Origin: Limnoperna fortunei
Taxonomy: Eukaryota; Mollusca; Bivalvia; Mytilida; Modiolidae
Reading direction: 5' to 3'
Assembly: GCA_944474755.1 (NCBI GenBank)
Contig: OX104113.1
Span: 50,173,644 to 50,237,643, forward strand
Length of the DNA: 64,000 bases
Below the pieces are notes generated by a model that did no database searches, was not told the origin of the DNA, and worked only from the letters and a program-made list of their open reading frames with translations. Of this stretch, positions 44,572 to 56,244 are shown one piece after another (the first letter of the stretch is position 1; every line of letters starts with the position of its first letter). A program made the position numbers and the translations under genes.

Positions 44572-46606
44572 ATGACAGAAATTAATGACAAAGATAGTAT
44601 ATTAGATGATGAAATCATTGAAGCCGCAGATGGTTACACAGATGGGTCTGAAAACCAACAATTCCCCTTTGAAATCGAGTGTGAAAATATCGATTTTTTC
44701 GTTGGATACGATCAAAAACGACTATCCTGATGGTTGTTTTCCGACAGAATTCAGGCCACCAGCAGGTGCTAAAGCTAAGAAACTTTGCTTTGAATCTATT
44801 GATCCAAATATCTATGAAACAAACGCCAGAATGGTAGCATATCGGATAGAAAGAAAGAGACTTGAAGCCTGGGTAAGAGCATTGGGCATTCTGTATTACG
44901 ATCATTATGGTAGAATAACTCAGAATTTTTGTGTGGACTGGCATGATGACCCCACTCAATGGGACGACGAGAATATGAACAGAGCAATAATTATAGATTT
45001 AATAAAAGATAATGAAAGACAGTACAAAATATCACTTTTTGTGACAACTGGTGTGGTACAGGTTCAAGGAAACCACAAAGATGATTTTACTAGAAGAGAC
45101 TTCCCTGTTCTATTATCATTTGTAAATAGAATTTGTAAAACCCATCCTAATCCATATGAAAGTTTAAAAGTGAACGCATCCTTGAATGAAAGCTCAGCCA
45201 ACTTAGAACCCATTATTATCGCCCAAGAAACATCGTTCGAAGAAACTTGGGTGAAAACTACTTTTAATGATCATGAAAAAGCTGTTCCCAAAGAAACTGA
45301 ACCAAAAGTTGTGAGAAATAAAGCTCAAACAGATCATAAAATTCAGAAAAATCAAGAAACTCAGGAGAAACAGAAAGATTACAAACAAAACATGATTGAA
45401 CTAGACTATATGAAAGATCTCCAGAAAGAATTTGTTCAATCTCTTGATAACATTAATAAATCACATACAGCCCTTATTCAACAAGCTGAAAAAACTTTCA
45501 CTTCAGCCATCACAAATGCTATCAAGCCACTAGTAACATCTATAAACCAACTAAAAGCACAAAATGACAATAAAAGACAAATAGATTCAGAATCAGACAT
45601 GAAGAGATGTAATTTAAAAGATCATGGAGATATAGATAAGAAATACTCCTTACTTGAGAAGCGAATGAAAGAAATGGAACAGACTATACAAAACTTACAA
45701 TCACAAAAGTTCCAGGATGCGACCCGAATAGCTGAGCTTCAGTCAACTATAGACATAGAAAGATCCAAGTTTAAAAGTGAACGTATACAATTAAGAAGTG
45801 AAATTGAAGATTTAAAGAAAGGTAATGATCAGATCTCACAGGAACACAGACAATGTTTAGACGAAAATAACCAGCTCACAGAAGATAATAAGAACCAAAA
45901 GAAAACAATTGATAACCAGTTTGATGAGATCCTCCAACTAAAATCTCAAATTTCAACTACTTTTTCTACACAAGAACAAGTAACAGATCATCAATCCTCA
46001 CAAAATTACAAAACTGTCTCGTACAACTCGAAGAAGTATAAACCAAAGGCCTTACTAGTAGGAACATCGAATACAACACAAATTCATGAGGATAAATTAT
46101 CCAGTCAGGTTGAAGTTTCAAAAGTATTGGCCTATACATTAGATGAAACAAAAGAAGTTATTTTGAAATCTGATCTAGAGCCCAAAGCAGTCATACTACA
46201 CTCTCTTACAAATGAAGTGAAGGATAATAATCCGTTGGACATTATGAGCAAACTGAAAGAGATTATTGAAATAATTACCAACAAATGGAAAGGTGTAAAA
46301 GTAGTTGTGTCTTTAACGACACCGAGAAGAGACAGCCGTCTTAGTGCTCTAAACTGTGAAGTAATCGACAGTCTTATCAAACGAGAATACATGGGAAACA
46401 AAGATATTTATGTGTCAAATAACAATAATATATGGTATGGTTCATCATTAAATCAAGTACTGAAATCTAATCATAACTTCCATTTGTCAGACAAAGGAGT
46501 GTACCTTCTAGCCTCCAATATTAAAAGAGCCATCCAGACAGTGTTAGGAATTAAAGACCAAAAACCAAGACATAATAATCAGTCCAGATGGGGCAAATAT
46601 CATTAA
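44572..46606 (+). pseudogene. LINE2 ORF1: coiled coil plus SGNH-like domain
   Basis: The likely start is ATG 44572 (MTEINDKDSILDDEIIEAAD); a frameshift near 44720 moves into the long frame that runs to TAA 46606. The N-terminal ~200 residues include KISLFVTTGVVQVQGNHKDD and FPVLLSFVNRI, a conserved part of such ORF1s whose role is unknown to me. A Lys/Glu/Gln-rich coiled coil spans about residues 260-440 of the long frame. The last ~180 residues (KPKALLVGTSNTTQI to FHLSDKGVYLLASNIKRAI) look like an SGNH hydrolase fold: block I has GTS where GDS is usual, and block V keeps the His of HLSDKG but has Asn, not Asp, three residues before. An RNA-binding/chaperone role is expected. Confidence 0.78.
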
Positions 46607-46916
46607 ATGATTATTGAGAGCGTGTTAATATTATTATAGAAATTGTGAAAGTCTAGTCTTGATCACTGATATTACATGTACTTTGCTTTGTTTACATTTT
46701 TCATATAGTTGAAAGAAGGATAACTCTGGTTAATTTTCTTTAATTTTTTTTATTTTTCAAGAAGGGGTGACACAGGTCAGTTTCATAGTTTGTCAACCTT
46801 TTCTTTGCAATATTGCCCATATTAACACCCCCCCCCCCCCCCAAACTTAACTATTCTGTGTCAACCCTCAAGTTTTAAAATAATTAGAACATGTTTTATA
46901 TAACAAGGTTGTAGAT
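46607..46916 (+). other. LINE2 inter-ORF region
   Basis: About 310 bp without coding signal, with a run of about 16 C near 46828. ORF2 starts at the ATG at 46917. Confidence 0.6.
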
Positions 46917-48438
46917 ATGATAGTGAAGAATAATATCAAGATTTGTTATTGGAATGTTGGAGGTATTATTAGTAGCAATGCTAATAAATTGGATGATCCA
47001 TGTTTTGTAAAAGAAATTGAAGAAAATGATGTAATTATTTTAGCAGAGACACATGTTGGGTATAATACCATTTTATCAATTGAGGGTTTTAATTATTACC
47101 CGCTATGTAGAAATGTGTCAAATAATGGGAGATATTTTGGTGGTCTAGGAATTTTTAGAAAAAAAACACTTAAAAAATTTTATTAAAATTATACCAGGTG
47201 AACACAAAGACTATCAATGGATTAAATTTGAGAAAGAATTTTTTAATCTGAAGAAAGATTTATATATATGTGCATCTTATATACCTCCCCCTTACTCATC
47301 CTATTAAAAAAAGCTTGATTTTGATCTTCTTGAATTAATAGAAAAAGATATTGTTATTTATAAACAAAAGGGTGATGTCTGTATTTTGGGAGATTTGAAT
47401 GCCCGCACAGCAAAACAAGATGATTTTATAGAAAATGATCATTCAAATCATCTTCCATTGTTTGACTCCTATAAACCTGATAATAAAATAAGATGTAGAA
47501 TGAGCATGGATCAGATAATAGATGATAGAGGAAAGGACTTGATTGATATATGTATAAGTAACAACATGCGAATTGTAAATGGTAGGAAAATTGGTGATTT
47601 TTATGGACAATTTACTTGTTTTAATGTACATGGCAAAAGTATTGTAGACTATTTAATAGCAGATGAGAGTATGTTAGATCAAATTCTTTATTTTCATGTA
47701 GATGATTTCATGTCAACTTTTTCAGATTGTCACTGCAAAATATCTTTTGAAGTTTTAGCAAAATTTTCAGACAATTCCTTTGACACAAACACATTAATTC
47801 CAATGAAATGCAATTATAAATGGAAAGAAAATTCATCTGAAAAATTTCAAGAGGCTCTTGCCTCTTCAATTATTCAAGAAAAAATAGATCTTTTTACTAC
47901 TGAAGATAAAGGTACAACTATTGAAATGATTAATGAAAAAGCTCAGGATTTTTCTAATATTTTGGTTCATACTGCTGATTTATCCCTGTTTAAACCATCC
48001 ATAAACAAAAGGAAAAAAAATAAATCTAACAGAAAAAAGAATAATTGGTTTGACACTGATCTTTTTAAGATGAGAAATAATCTTATATCTCTTGGAAAGC
48101 TCTATGCTAGATACCCAAAAGACCCTTATATAAAAGGGAAGTATTACAAGAATTACAGATTGTATAATAAGACTAGGAAATTTAAATATAGATCATTTAT
48201 GAATTCTATGCTCAGCAAACTTGATATGCTTAGATCTGATAAGCCAAAGGAATACTGGAAAATTATAAATGATATTAAAGGTTCTATAAGAGAAGACCAA
48301 TCAGTCCAGGTTGATTCTGATACTTGGACAAAACATTTTCAAAATCTTCACTCTGTTGTTAATGATTGTTTTATTGAGCGTTTATCAGAAATTGATAATT
48401 TACAGATAAAGAAATCAATGTTGCCATATCCAAATTAA
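46917..48438 (+). pseudogene. LINE2 ORF2, endonuclease part
   Basis: KICYWNVGGIISSNANKLDD opens the AP-like endonuclease (Asn of WNVGG), followed by VIILAETHVG (catalytic Glu of the ET-H block). A frameshift in an A-run near 47160 leads into DLYICASYIPPPYSSY and an in-frame TAA at about 47306, then CILGDLNARTAKQDDF (GDLN block) and FMSTFSDCHCKISFE (S-D-x-H). All expected catalytic positions are present, with an extra residue inside the SDH block. The linker WFDTDLFKMRNNLISLGKLY and KEYWKIINDIKG follows. Confidence 0.85.
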
Positions 48439-50362
48439 AACTTGGCAAGGCCTGTGGCCCAGATCTTATATCAAATGAGATGCTTAAGAACAGTCAAAAT
48501 TTTTTAATTCCTTGTTTAAACAAACTTTTTAATACATGTCTAACAAATAGTGTATATCCAAGAATTTGGGCTGACGGTTATATTTCCCCTATTTATAAAG
48601 CTGATGATCCCAATGATCCCTCAAATTATAGAGGAATCACCATCTCCAGTTGTGTTGGTAAAGTGTTTAATAATATTTTAAACAATAGATTAGATGATTT
48701 TTTAGATAAACATAACCTTATTCATAAATCTCAAATAGGATTTACTAAAAATGCTCGTACTGCTGACAATGTATTTATATTAAAAACTCTCATCGATAAG
48801 TATTGTAGCACAAATAATGGTAGATTATATATGTGTTTTGTAGATTTTCACAAAGCCTTTGATAGTGTAGTTCATTCTGGTATAAGACTTAAATTGCTTG
48901 ATTTGAATATTGGTACTCTGTTTTACAATATAATAGTTGATATGTATAAAAACTCAAGTGCATGTATTAAGATTGGAAATTCTCACACTGAACCCATTAA
49001 AATTAATTTAGGAGTTAGGCAAGGAGACAATCTGAGCCCCTCGTTATTTAAAATATTTCTTAATGATCTTCCATCATACCTAACTGGATGTCAAGATACT
49101 GTATCTTTACAGTCTGAAAATGTAGACTGTTTGATGTATGCTGATGATATTGTTTTGATTTCATACCCATCCGAAGGACTGCAACAAAGATTGCATAAAT
49201 TGGAAAAATTTTGTTCAGATTGGTGTTTAAGAGTAAATGTTAGAAAAACCAAAGTTGTTGTCTTTAATAAGGCTGGCAGAAAAATTAATATAAAGTTGAC
49301 ATATCAACAAAAGGTATTAGATTGTGTTTCTTCCTACAAGTACTTAAATACTCATTTCACAGCATCAGGAAGTTTTTATGTCTCAAAAAAACGAACTATA
49401 TCAAAAGGCATTAAAAGCCCTTTTTAAGTTGAAAAAAGATTTTTTATGTATGAATCCATCTGTTAAGACAAGTATGCATATCTTTGATCATACTTTAAAA
49501 CCTATTATTTTATATAATGCAGAAATTTGGGGTAGTTTTAATGTTTCATTTAAAAAATTAAATAATAATGATTTTGACCCTGATAATTTTTTTAAATCCT
49601 TACAGTGTGAGAAGCTTCATCTTAAATTTTCAAAAAGCATTTTGGGTATTCATAAAAGAAGTGTTAATTTTGCAGTTTTATCAGAACTTGGTAGATACCC
49701 ACTGCATTATGATATTTTAAAATGTTTGATTAGATATTGGTTCAGGTTGGAGAATCTTGATTCTTTTCCATTATTAAAAGATGCAGATGCCTGCTGTAAA
49801 ACTATACATGGTAACAACAAATTGTCTTGGTACTCTCTTGTTAAAAAAGTATTAGATTATTTACATATTAGTTTAGAAAGTAAAAACTATGGACCATATA
49901 CATTTAAGAATTTTTTAAAAAAGAAAATTCAGATAAAATACTCAGCTGAATGGTATAAATCACAAAATAAATGGTAAACTACAAACTTTCTTAAAAATTA
50001 AACACAATTTTGGTTTTGAAAATTATTTACAAGTAACAAAGAAATTTGAAATAAGAAAAGCTATTTGTAAACTTAGAATATCTTCACATAAATTAATGAT
50101 TGAGATTGGTAGACATGTCAAAATTCCTAGAACAGAACGTTTTTGTAAAAAATGCAATACGGGTGCAATTGAAGATGAAATTCATTTTTTAATTGATTGT
50201 AATCATTTTCAGCAGGAAAGGGAAATTTTATTTACATTTATTAAGAAAGAAAATAAAAATTTTGAAAGTCTAACCTCTGAACAAAAACTTATTTTTTTAC
50301 TTACTTCTGAAGATCCAATGGTGTTAAATGCAGTGGGTGAATTTATTTTTAAATACTTATAA
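48400..50362 (+). pseudogene. LINE2 ORF2, reverse transcriptase and C-terminal part
   Basis: A frameshift near 48415 joins the linker to LGKACGPDLISNEMLKNSQN. RT blocks: DPSNYRGITISSCVGKVFNN, SQIGFTKNARTADNVFILKT, motif A MCFVDFHKAFDSVVH, GVRQGDNLSPSLFKIFLNDL, motif C CLMYADDIVLISYP and SYKYLNTHF. A second shift near 49400 leads into HIFDHTLKPIILYNAEIWGS, CEKLHLKFSKSILGIHKRSV and LSELGRYPLHYDILKCLIRY. After a stop at 49975 and a broken ~120 bp, the terminal motif RFCKKC...EDEIHFLIDCNHF (C-x2-C...H...C) ends at TAA 50362. The catalytic residues are intact, so decay is recent relative to LINE1 and LINE3. Confidence 0.9.
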
Positions 50363-50525
50363 AATTTACATTGAATCAATATTCATATGATACCTGTCTT
50401 GATACATTGATGTGTTATTGTAACTCTTTAATCATTGTTCTTTTCTCTTTAAATGTTGTATATTTGTACTCATGCTGCCCCTTGTTGGGCCCTTGATTGG
50501 AAAATAAAATATGTTCTATGTTCTA

Positions 50526-50959
50526 AACACGTGGCAAAAAGGAACTAAATTAAAAAGCTATTTTTTATAACAATTTTAACCTTTTTAAAACATTAGTAAG
50601 AAACATTTAATTTTTTTTTTAACGTTTTCAAACACGACTTAGAAATATGTTCGATACATATAGAACAAATGTCGTTCACAGACACTAGACTACAAAAATT
50701 TAAATGCAGTAAAGTGAACAACAAGAATTTTTCCCAATGTTTGGAAGTCTATGGCATATGGACGTCAATATTACTCAATATTTTTATATTTCTGGACTTG
50801 ACTTTTGTCTAAATACACATGTATTCATGACAGTAGTTTACATAGGCCAAGGTGTTTTCAATAGTTTTATTTTTCTTAATAAACTTGGTCCATTTGTAGA
50901 TGATCATAGAGATTATTTTTTTTTTTATACCGACTTCAATAATTAACCAAAACATATGA
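50526..50959. other. Gene-free AT-rich stretch
   Basis: Nothing supported. Confidence 0.5.
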
Positions 50960-51300
50960 ACTATATTTATCTACTGTGACTGACTACAAGTCACTTTGTC
51001 ATCCTATATAATATATTCAAAAATCCTGAATTAGATCACTGTCGATTAATATGCACTGGTTACGATTTTCGTCGCGCGCTAGTACATGTGTACGAGTCAC
51101 CTCGGTTAATGAAGCTACAATATCTATAGCGGATTTGACCTAGTGGTCTAGACCGCTGGATATTATGCAGGCGAATGGGTGCAACAGTATTACAACGGTG
51201 CGCGTTTTAATCCCGCTGAGGGTAAGTAAAAAGTAAGTTACAAATCAAATTCTAACAGTGTTTGCGCTTAATATGTAGACGTATATTGCAATGTATATTT
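50960..51300 (+). mobile_element. SINE family C, tRNA-derived, copy 1
   Basis: tagcggatttgacctagtgg followed by tctagaccgctgga carries a degenerate box A, and ggtgcgcgttttaatcccgc a box B-like word. The flanks match the copy at 60065-60530 on both sides (upstream actgtgactg, actttgtcatcc and gctagtacatgtgtac; downstream caaattctaacagtgtttgc). The tRNA-like part alone is about 95 bp with a long variable region, as in Leu or Ser tRNAs. Confidence 0.65.
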
Positions 51301-51304
51301 TAAC

Positions 51305-51400
51305 GTATCCGTCACCTGGGGACGCGCTGGGCAGTTCCGTGCACTACGAACCCTATCTTCCATTCAAGTCCCACGACTAGGTTATACATCATGCTGTTTA
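51305..51400 (-). repeat. SINE family A, 5' scrap
   Basis: cgtcacctggggacgcgctg followed by ggcagttccgtgcactacga matches the 5' part of family A in reverse orientation. Fragment only. Confidence 0.45.
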
Positions 51401-51559
51401 ATTATTAATTAATTACTTAATAATCCCTTTTATTATTTTGTAATCCTACAATCTATTGTGTATTTATAGTACTGTTCAGTGAATTTCTAAATCAATAATT
51501 TCGACATTACATATTATGTTGATGAATACAAAAATTATAATTGTCCTATTCATAATATC

Positions 51560-51695
51560 TGTTTTTGTGGATGAGGTAATTGTAAAAGGTAAAAGTGTCG
51601 GTTCAAAAGCTCTCAAGAGCTTATGTTTTTGTTATCTGACTTGCCGACTTTAAATAAAGTTTATTGTATTGTATTGTATTGTATTGTATTATATG
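51560..51695 (+). repeat. Retroelement 3' end with (attgt)n tail
   Basis: cttgccgactttaaataaag followed by tttattgtattgtattgt: a polyadenylation-like word and a pentamer microsatellite tail, typical of non-LTR element 3' ends. The body is not recognised. Confidence 0.45.
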
Positions 51696-52280
51696 AAACA
51701 TAACATTTTGCCGACCTTTATTTCCTATATCAAGACCACTAATATTTGTCGAGTTTATTCCCTGAAATTCATTTTAATTAGTTTTTTTAGTAAATAGTTG
51801 CTGTTAGATTATTAATTGTAAGTATTCGCATAATGCTGTAATCGTCTATTCCTTTTTATTCTTTAAAAAACAAAACTCTTGAACAATCATCTTGCAAAAG
51901 ATACTTTTTAAAACCACATGCCTGTAGCCGCAATAATTTGAATTGGAGAATATATTTAAGAGTGACTTACGCCTCGTGATGACCCTATTAATTTCCACAA
52001 TCCAGTGTTGGAATCAAATGAATCGTGATTAAAAGTGTAAATCAGTTTTATGCTTTGGTGGACGAAAGTATAGAATTTTTGTTTGCAAGACATTAACGTA
52101 TTTTGTTTTTGGTTGGAGCTGCCTCAATATTCGACGGTATTGCATAGACAAAAGTTTTTGGTCATTGATTGATCTTTATGTTTGTAAAGTATACCATTGT
52201 ACAATGTAGACTGCTCTTACTATATTGTATGTTGCAAGTCCGGGTTCTTTCCATCTAACACGCACAACCTATAGATTTCT
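51696..52280. other. Gene-free stretch
   Basis: No supported feature. Confidence 0.5.
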
Positions 52281-53090
52281 GGGACCATACTTGGACGTTC
52301 CCAGTGCTCGACCAACAACAGCCTTGTGCTTCCCCGGTATGCGGATAGAGGAGACCCTGCCGTAGAAGGGAGGTCGGGTCATAATACGGAAAGCCTGACT
52401 GCGAACCACAGAGGTTAACGTGTTCATAGAGTGTCATACTCCTTGCACGTTAAAAACCCCTTTTGTGGATGTCGATAAGAGTAGGCTCATTGTAGCCGCT
52501 GCAAAAGGCTAAATTTTGCGTCTCTACCCATAGCCCATGCTTTTCCAGTGGCAGTCAAAATTGTGCCATTTTCTAATTGACTTGTCTGGGAGCATACTGG
52601 AGGATTTCCAGTGCTCGACCCACAGAGCAGCCCAGCTCGTCCCCAGGTGGCGGATAGGGGAGACCCTCTCGTTTTTTTTGGGGGGGAGGGAGTTGTCAGG
52701 TCATAATACGGACAGCCTGACCGCGGACCGTAGTGGTTAAAGTGTCTGAGGAGTGCCACGCTCCTTGCACGATAAAGATCCCTTTTGTAGATTTCGAAAA
52801 AGAGTTGGCTCATTATAGCCGCTACAAAAGGCTTAATTTTCCGCCCCTACCCAAAACCCCATACTTTTCCAGTGGCAGTCAAAATTGTATTCCGTATACC
52901 CCATCCCACCCCCAATTTCCGTTGATTAATTGTTTGTTAACTTGTTCCCGTCCTGAATATAGCTGAAATACTGCTTGCTAGACGTGAAGCAGACAACCTA
53001 TCAATCAATTTAATTGACTTGTTGTTCATTAACTTGCTCTTGTTCTTAATATAGCTGGAATATTGTTTGCGGGACATGCGTCAGCTATAC
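52281..53090 (+). mobile_element. SINE family A, copy split by a nested copy
   Basis: 52281-52585 (gggaccatacttggacgttc to attgtgccattttc) and 53011-53090 (ttgttcattaacttgctctt to gcgggacatgcgtcag) are the two parts of one plus-strand copy. Its tail has decayed. The inserted element is 52586-53010. Confidence 0.8.
52586..53010 (+). mobile_element. SINE family A, complete nested copy
   Basis: 425 bp from ctgggagcatactggaggat to the hairpin and tatcaatcaatt tail, bracketed by the exact 12-bp TSD taattgacttgt (52574-52585, 53011-53022). It contains a T-run/G-run pair at about 52670-52690 and all body blocks. It is younger than the copy it interrupts. Confidence 0.9.
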
Positions 53091-53124
53091 TAACGGTATA
53101 ACATGACCAGGTTAAATAAATGCC

Positions 53125-53460
53125 CCGCAAACTTGTTTGGGGTGTATATAGGAATCACCCTGTCTTTCCGTCTGTCCAAATCCCTTGTAAGCGCTTCTCC
53201 TAAACCGCCAGACAGATTTTAATGAAACCTGAAGGAAGTACATCATATGTAGATGTGCATGAAAAAGTTTCGTCGCTGTAGGATATTATTCAGGGGAGAT
53301 AATTGGACTTAGACTTTTTAAATATAGTATTCAGTGGAAGACCTCGTAAGCGCAACTCCTACTAAACCGTTTGACAGATTTTGATGAAACTTTACATGAA
53401 GGAAGTACATCATATGTAGAAATGCATGAAGTATTTTCTTTGCTGTCGGATATTGAATGA
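53125..53460 (+). repeat. ~155-bp duplicated unit
   Basis: Two units share gtaagcgc..ctcct, aaaccg...gacagatttt, gatgaaac and gaaggaagtacatcatatgt followed by agatgtgcatga or agaaatgcatga, at about 53188 and 53346. An unnamed interspersed repeat with cgtctgtcc words at its start. Confidence 0.65.
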
Positions 53461-53502
53461 ACAAAATATTTATTGGTGTTGAAAGAGCAAACATTACATG
53501 TT

Positions 53503-53766
53503 TTACCTTGATTTGAAAGTGCTGTAAGGTTGCTGTTTTCCTAGTTTCAGTTTCCATGCAGCCTTTCCAAACACTGATGCAAAGTCTGTCGTTTTTCCAG
53601 CATTAATGTCGCCAAATATAGAATTCAAAGATCGAAATTCTGAAGTTTGTTTAATATCCTGTGCCAGCAACTCGAATAGTTCATTTTTTCCATTAATTCT
53701 GGACTGTTCTTTCTTATAACCTTGTCTAACTGTATTACTCTGATTTACTAAATATTGCCGTACCAT
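53503..53766 (-). pseudogene. Unrecognised 87-codon frame
   Basis: A well-balanced minus-strand frame begins MVRQYLVNQSNTVRQGYKKE and includes LLAQDIKQTSEFRSLNSIFG and FASVFGKAAWKLKLGKQQ. It is protein-like (charged, few AT-codon biases) yet I cannot assign a family. It abuts the left border of the ~2.5-kb tandem array and its ATG overlaps that border, so it could be an exon or gene of the same element. No neighbours in frame. Confidence 0.4.
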
Positions 53767-54339
53767 TTACGTTATTTGTGCTTGTGGCAGGAAGCTATTG
53801 TTGAATGAATGTGTGCGGTCATTACCCCAAGTGTCACAATATGCTGCCTTATGATGTCATTTTTATTTATATTGTCATTTCTAATGCTAGCTTTAGATAT
53901 TTTTTGTTCTAGTCTTGTTTGATTACAGTCTTTTAAACTGATGCATGGAATGGTGCAAAATTACACGTGGCATCTATGTAAGACAGCAAGATTGATGCAA
54001 CTTCCATACTGCCCCTAAATGCAGATGGAAGGTTGTTTAAGTAAATCACTTATTCATATTTTTGGTTTACACCATTCATATCTGTTAAATGTTTTGTTTG
54101 TCGTTTTATTTTTGTATGCCAGTTAGGAAATAAATGGTTTTTTCAGATCTGCATATGCCGATTCTGGAAGCTGTTCGATTCTGGTACTTCTAATGAATTT
54201 AACATGTGCGTTATTCAGAAAAAGGCCATTCGCCCTAGATGATGCATACACGAATATCATTCTACAGAAGAAAGAACCAAATTATTAAATACCGAAAACT
54301 TTATGAAGGGGTACATATATGTTTAACAAAATAAAAATA

Positions 54340-54435
54340 TATATCTGCCACAAAAAATATATATATATCTACCAAAATAAAAAATGATAATATATCTGCA
54401 AAAATAAAAATATAATAATATATCTACCAATGTGC
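54340..54435 (+). repeat. Degenerate atatatctaccaaaataaa minisatellite
   Basis: Four or five loose units of 20-30 bp. Equivalent tracts occur at 58800-58885 and 62265-62320, at the same place in each array unit. Confidence 0.6.
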
Positions 54436-55261
54436 GTATAGAAAAGGTAAAATTATTCCAGATGTGAAGGACATTTAAGTTTGGGCTTTTTCACTTTTTT
54501 TCTCGAGTTGTAAGCGCTTGCCTTGTCCATGTACATTATGAAGGATTGCCATTCCACAACTTGTATTTTCAATATTAGTTTTTGCATTCATGATGGACAC
54601 CAGTTTAGTAGTGATGTAACCATATTGCATAATTGTTGGTTCCCAATTATCAACACAACATCCCCGTTGATGGGAAAACCAAAATTCAACAATATCTTGA
54701 TTCAGTTTCCTAGGGATAATGTACGGAGCCGTGGGTTACATAATTTTAAATCTTTTTTACGAGATATATTTAGCAAGGTCAATGAACGATGACAGTGTCG
54801 AATTTACATCTTGGATAGTTAGACAAGAGATTTCGTGTTTTTTAATTTCACTAGGCATAATAAGCTGGTGTTCGAGTTCAGTTTTCTAGTCTACAAACCA
54901 AGCTTTTATATCTGATAATTTTTTTATGCGTGGTTCATCAGCATTTTTTATACGAATGTCACTATTCAAAATTTAAAACAGCTTAGACCATTTTTAAAAA
55001 ATATATAATTGAGTTGATTTTGTTGCTTCATTCTCATTTAGCTTCACTTTATTAGCAACTGCATCACTATGAGTGTAAACAGCAAGATTAACACACATTT
55101 TAGAGTAATGTTCAAGTAGACAGCATCTACGTTTGGCTTTGTTACCGGAATACTTAGGAAATTTTCACGTTTGAAAACGGATACGAAATGTTCCCAGATA
55201 ACTACGTTACCGTTTAACCAAATTATTCTTTTATGCTGATCATGATGTCCAATTGAGTTCT

Positions 55262-55536
55262 GGGACCATACTTGGAGGGTTCACAGTGCTCGACCCAGAG
55301 CAGCCCATTGCGTCCCCGGGTGGCGGATAGAGGAGACCCTCTCGTTGGGGGGGGGGGGGGGTTGTCAGGTCATAATACCGAAAGCCTGACCGCGGACCGT
55401 AGTGGGTAACGTGTTTGGAGAGTGCTACGCTCCTTGCACGATAAAGACCCTTCTGTAGATTTCGAAAAAGAGTAGAATATACCCGGTAGCTGAAATACTG
55501 CTCGCTGGACGTAAAACAGACATCCAATCAATCAAT
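55262..55536 (+). mobile_element. SINE family A, copy with internal deletion
   Basis: 275 bp from gggaccatacttggagggtt to catccaatcaatcaat, with exact 13-bp TSD ccaattgagttct (55249-55261, 55537-55549). About 130 bp of the body is missing after gatttcgaaaaagagtag. It inserted into block W of the tandem unit. Confidence 0.9.
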
Positions 55537-56244
55537 CCAATTGAGTTCTTTTATGAGATGAGTAGGAATAATAGAATAGAGAAATGGGCAATGGAAAATG
55601 GTTTTAAATTCTCCACTGCAAAAACCGTGGTGGATGCATTTTTGTAATAAGACAAAGATGCATCTTGATCCCGAATTAAAATTACATAATCATATAAAAA
55701 TTGTAAAGGAAACTACTTTTCTTGGCCTCAAATTTGATTCAAGGCTAACCTTTCTACCCCATATCAAAATGTAAAAAAATAAATGCATTAAAGCATTAGA
55801 TATTTTAAAAGTCGTATCCAGTACCGACTGGGCTGCTGAGTGCGATGTTTTACTTAATCTATACAGATCGGTGGTTCAGAACCACACCTGTTGAGAGTTT
55901 ATATGTAGAAGCAGGCGAGCCTTCTTTGTATCAAAGAAGAATAAAGCTCGCGTTGCAATATGCAACCAAATAAAGGACATATCCTGGCAACCCCGCCCAC
56001 GACTGTGTTTTCAAACCTCTTTATCAAAACCTTTTTCGAAAAACATCCAACACAATTCAACCTTTTGGCCTCCGAATTAAATCTCATTTGGAAAATTCTA
56101 TTATAAATTGTTGCAATCGAAATTCCGCATAATCCCCCGTGGTTAAACCCCAAACCGATATTTATTTATGATCAAAGAAAACATAAAAAGTCCGACACAA
56201 ACCATTTTATAATACAACATTATGCAGAAATTAAATCTTGCTAC

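Larger units (their letters stand above)
44440..50525 (+). mobile_element. Nearly full-length two-ORF LINE (LINE2)
   Basis: The best preserved autonomous element here: ORF1 (44572-46606), ORF2 with endonuclease, reverse transcriptase and Cys/His tail (46917-50362), then a short 3' UTR ending aataaaatatgttctatgtt (degenerate ttctatg tail). Disabled by a handful of frameshifts and stops, mostly in A or T runs. The SGNH-like domain in ORF1 and the AP-type endonuclease fit the CR1/L2 range. It begins directly after a SINE pile; the exact 5' end and a TSD were not seen. Parts of LINE1 and LINE3 are relatives. Confidence 0.88.

Noticed and set aside
51120..51220. Possible tRNA gene
   Set aside because: Box A and box B are degenerate, the acceptor stem does not pair, and the flanks are repeated with a second copy, so it is a SINE.
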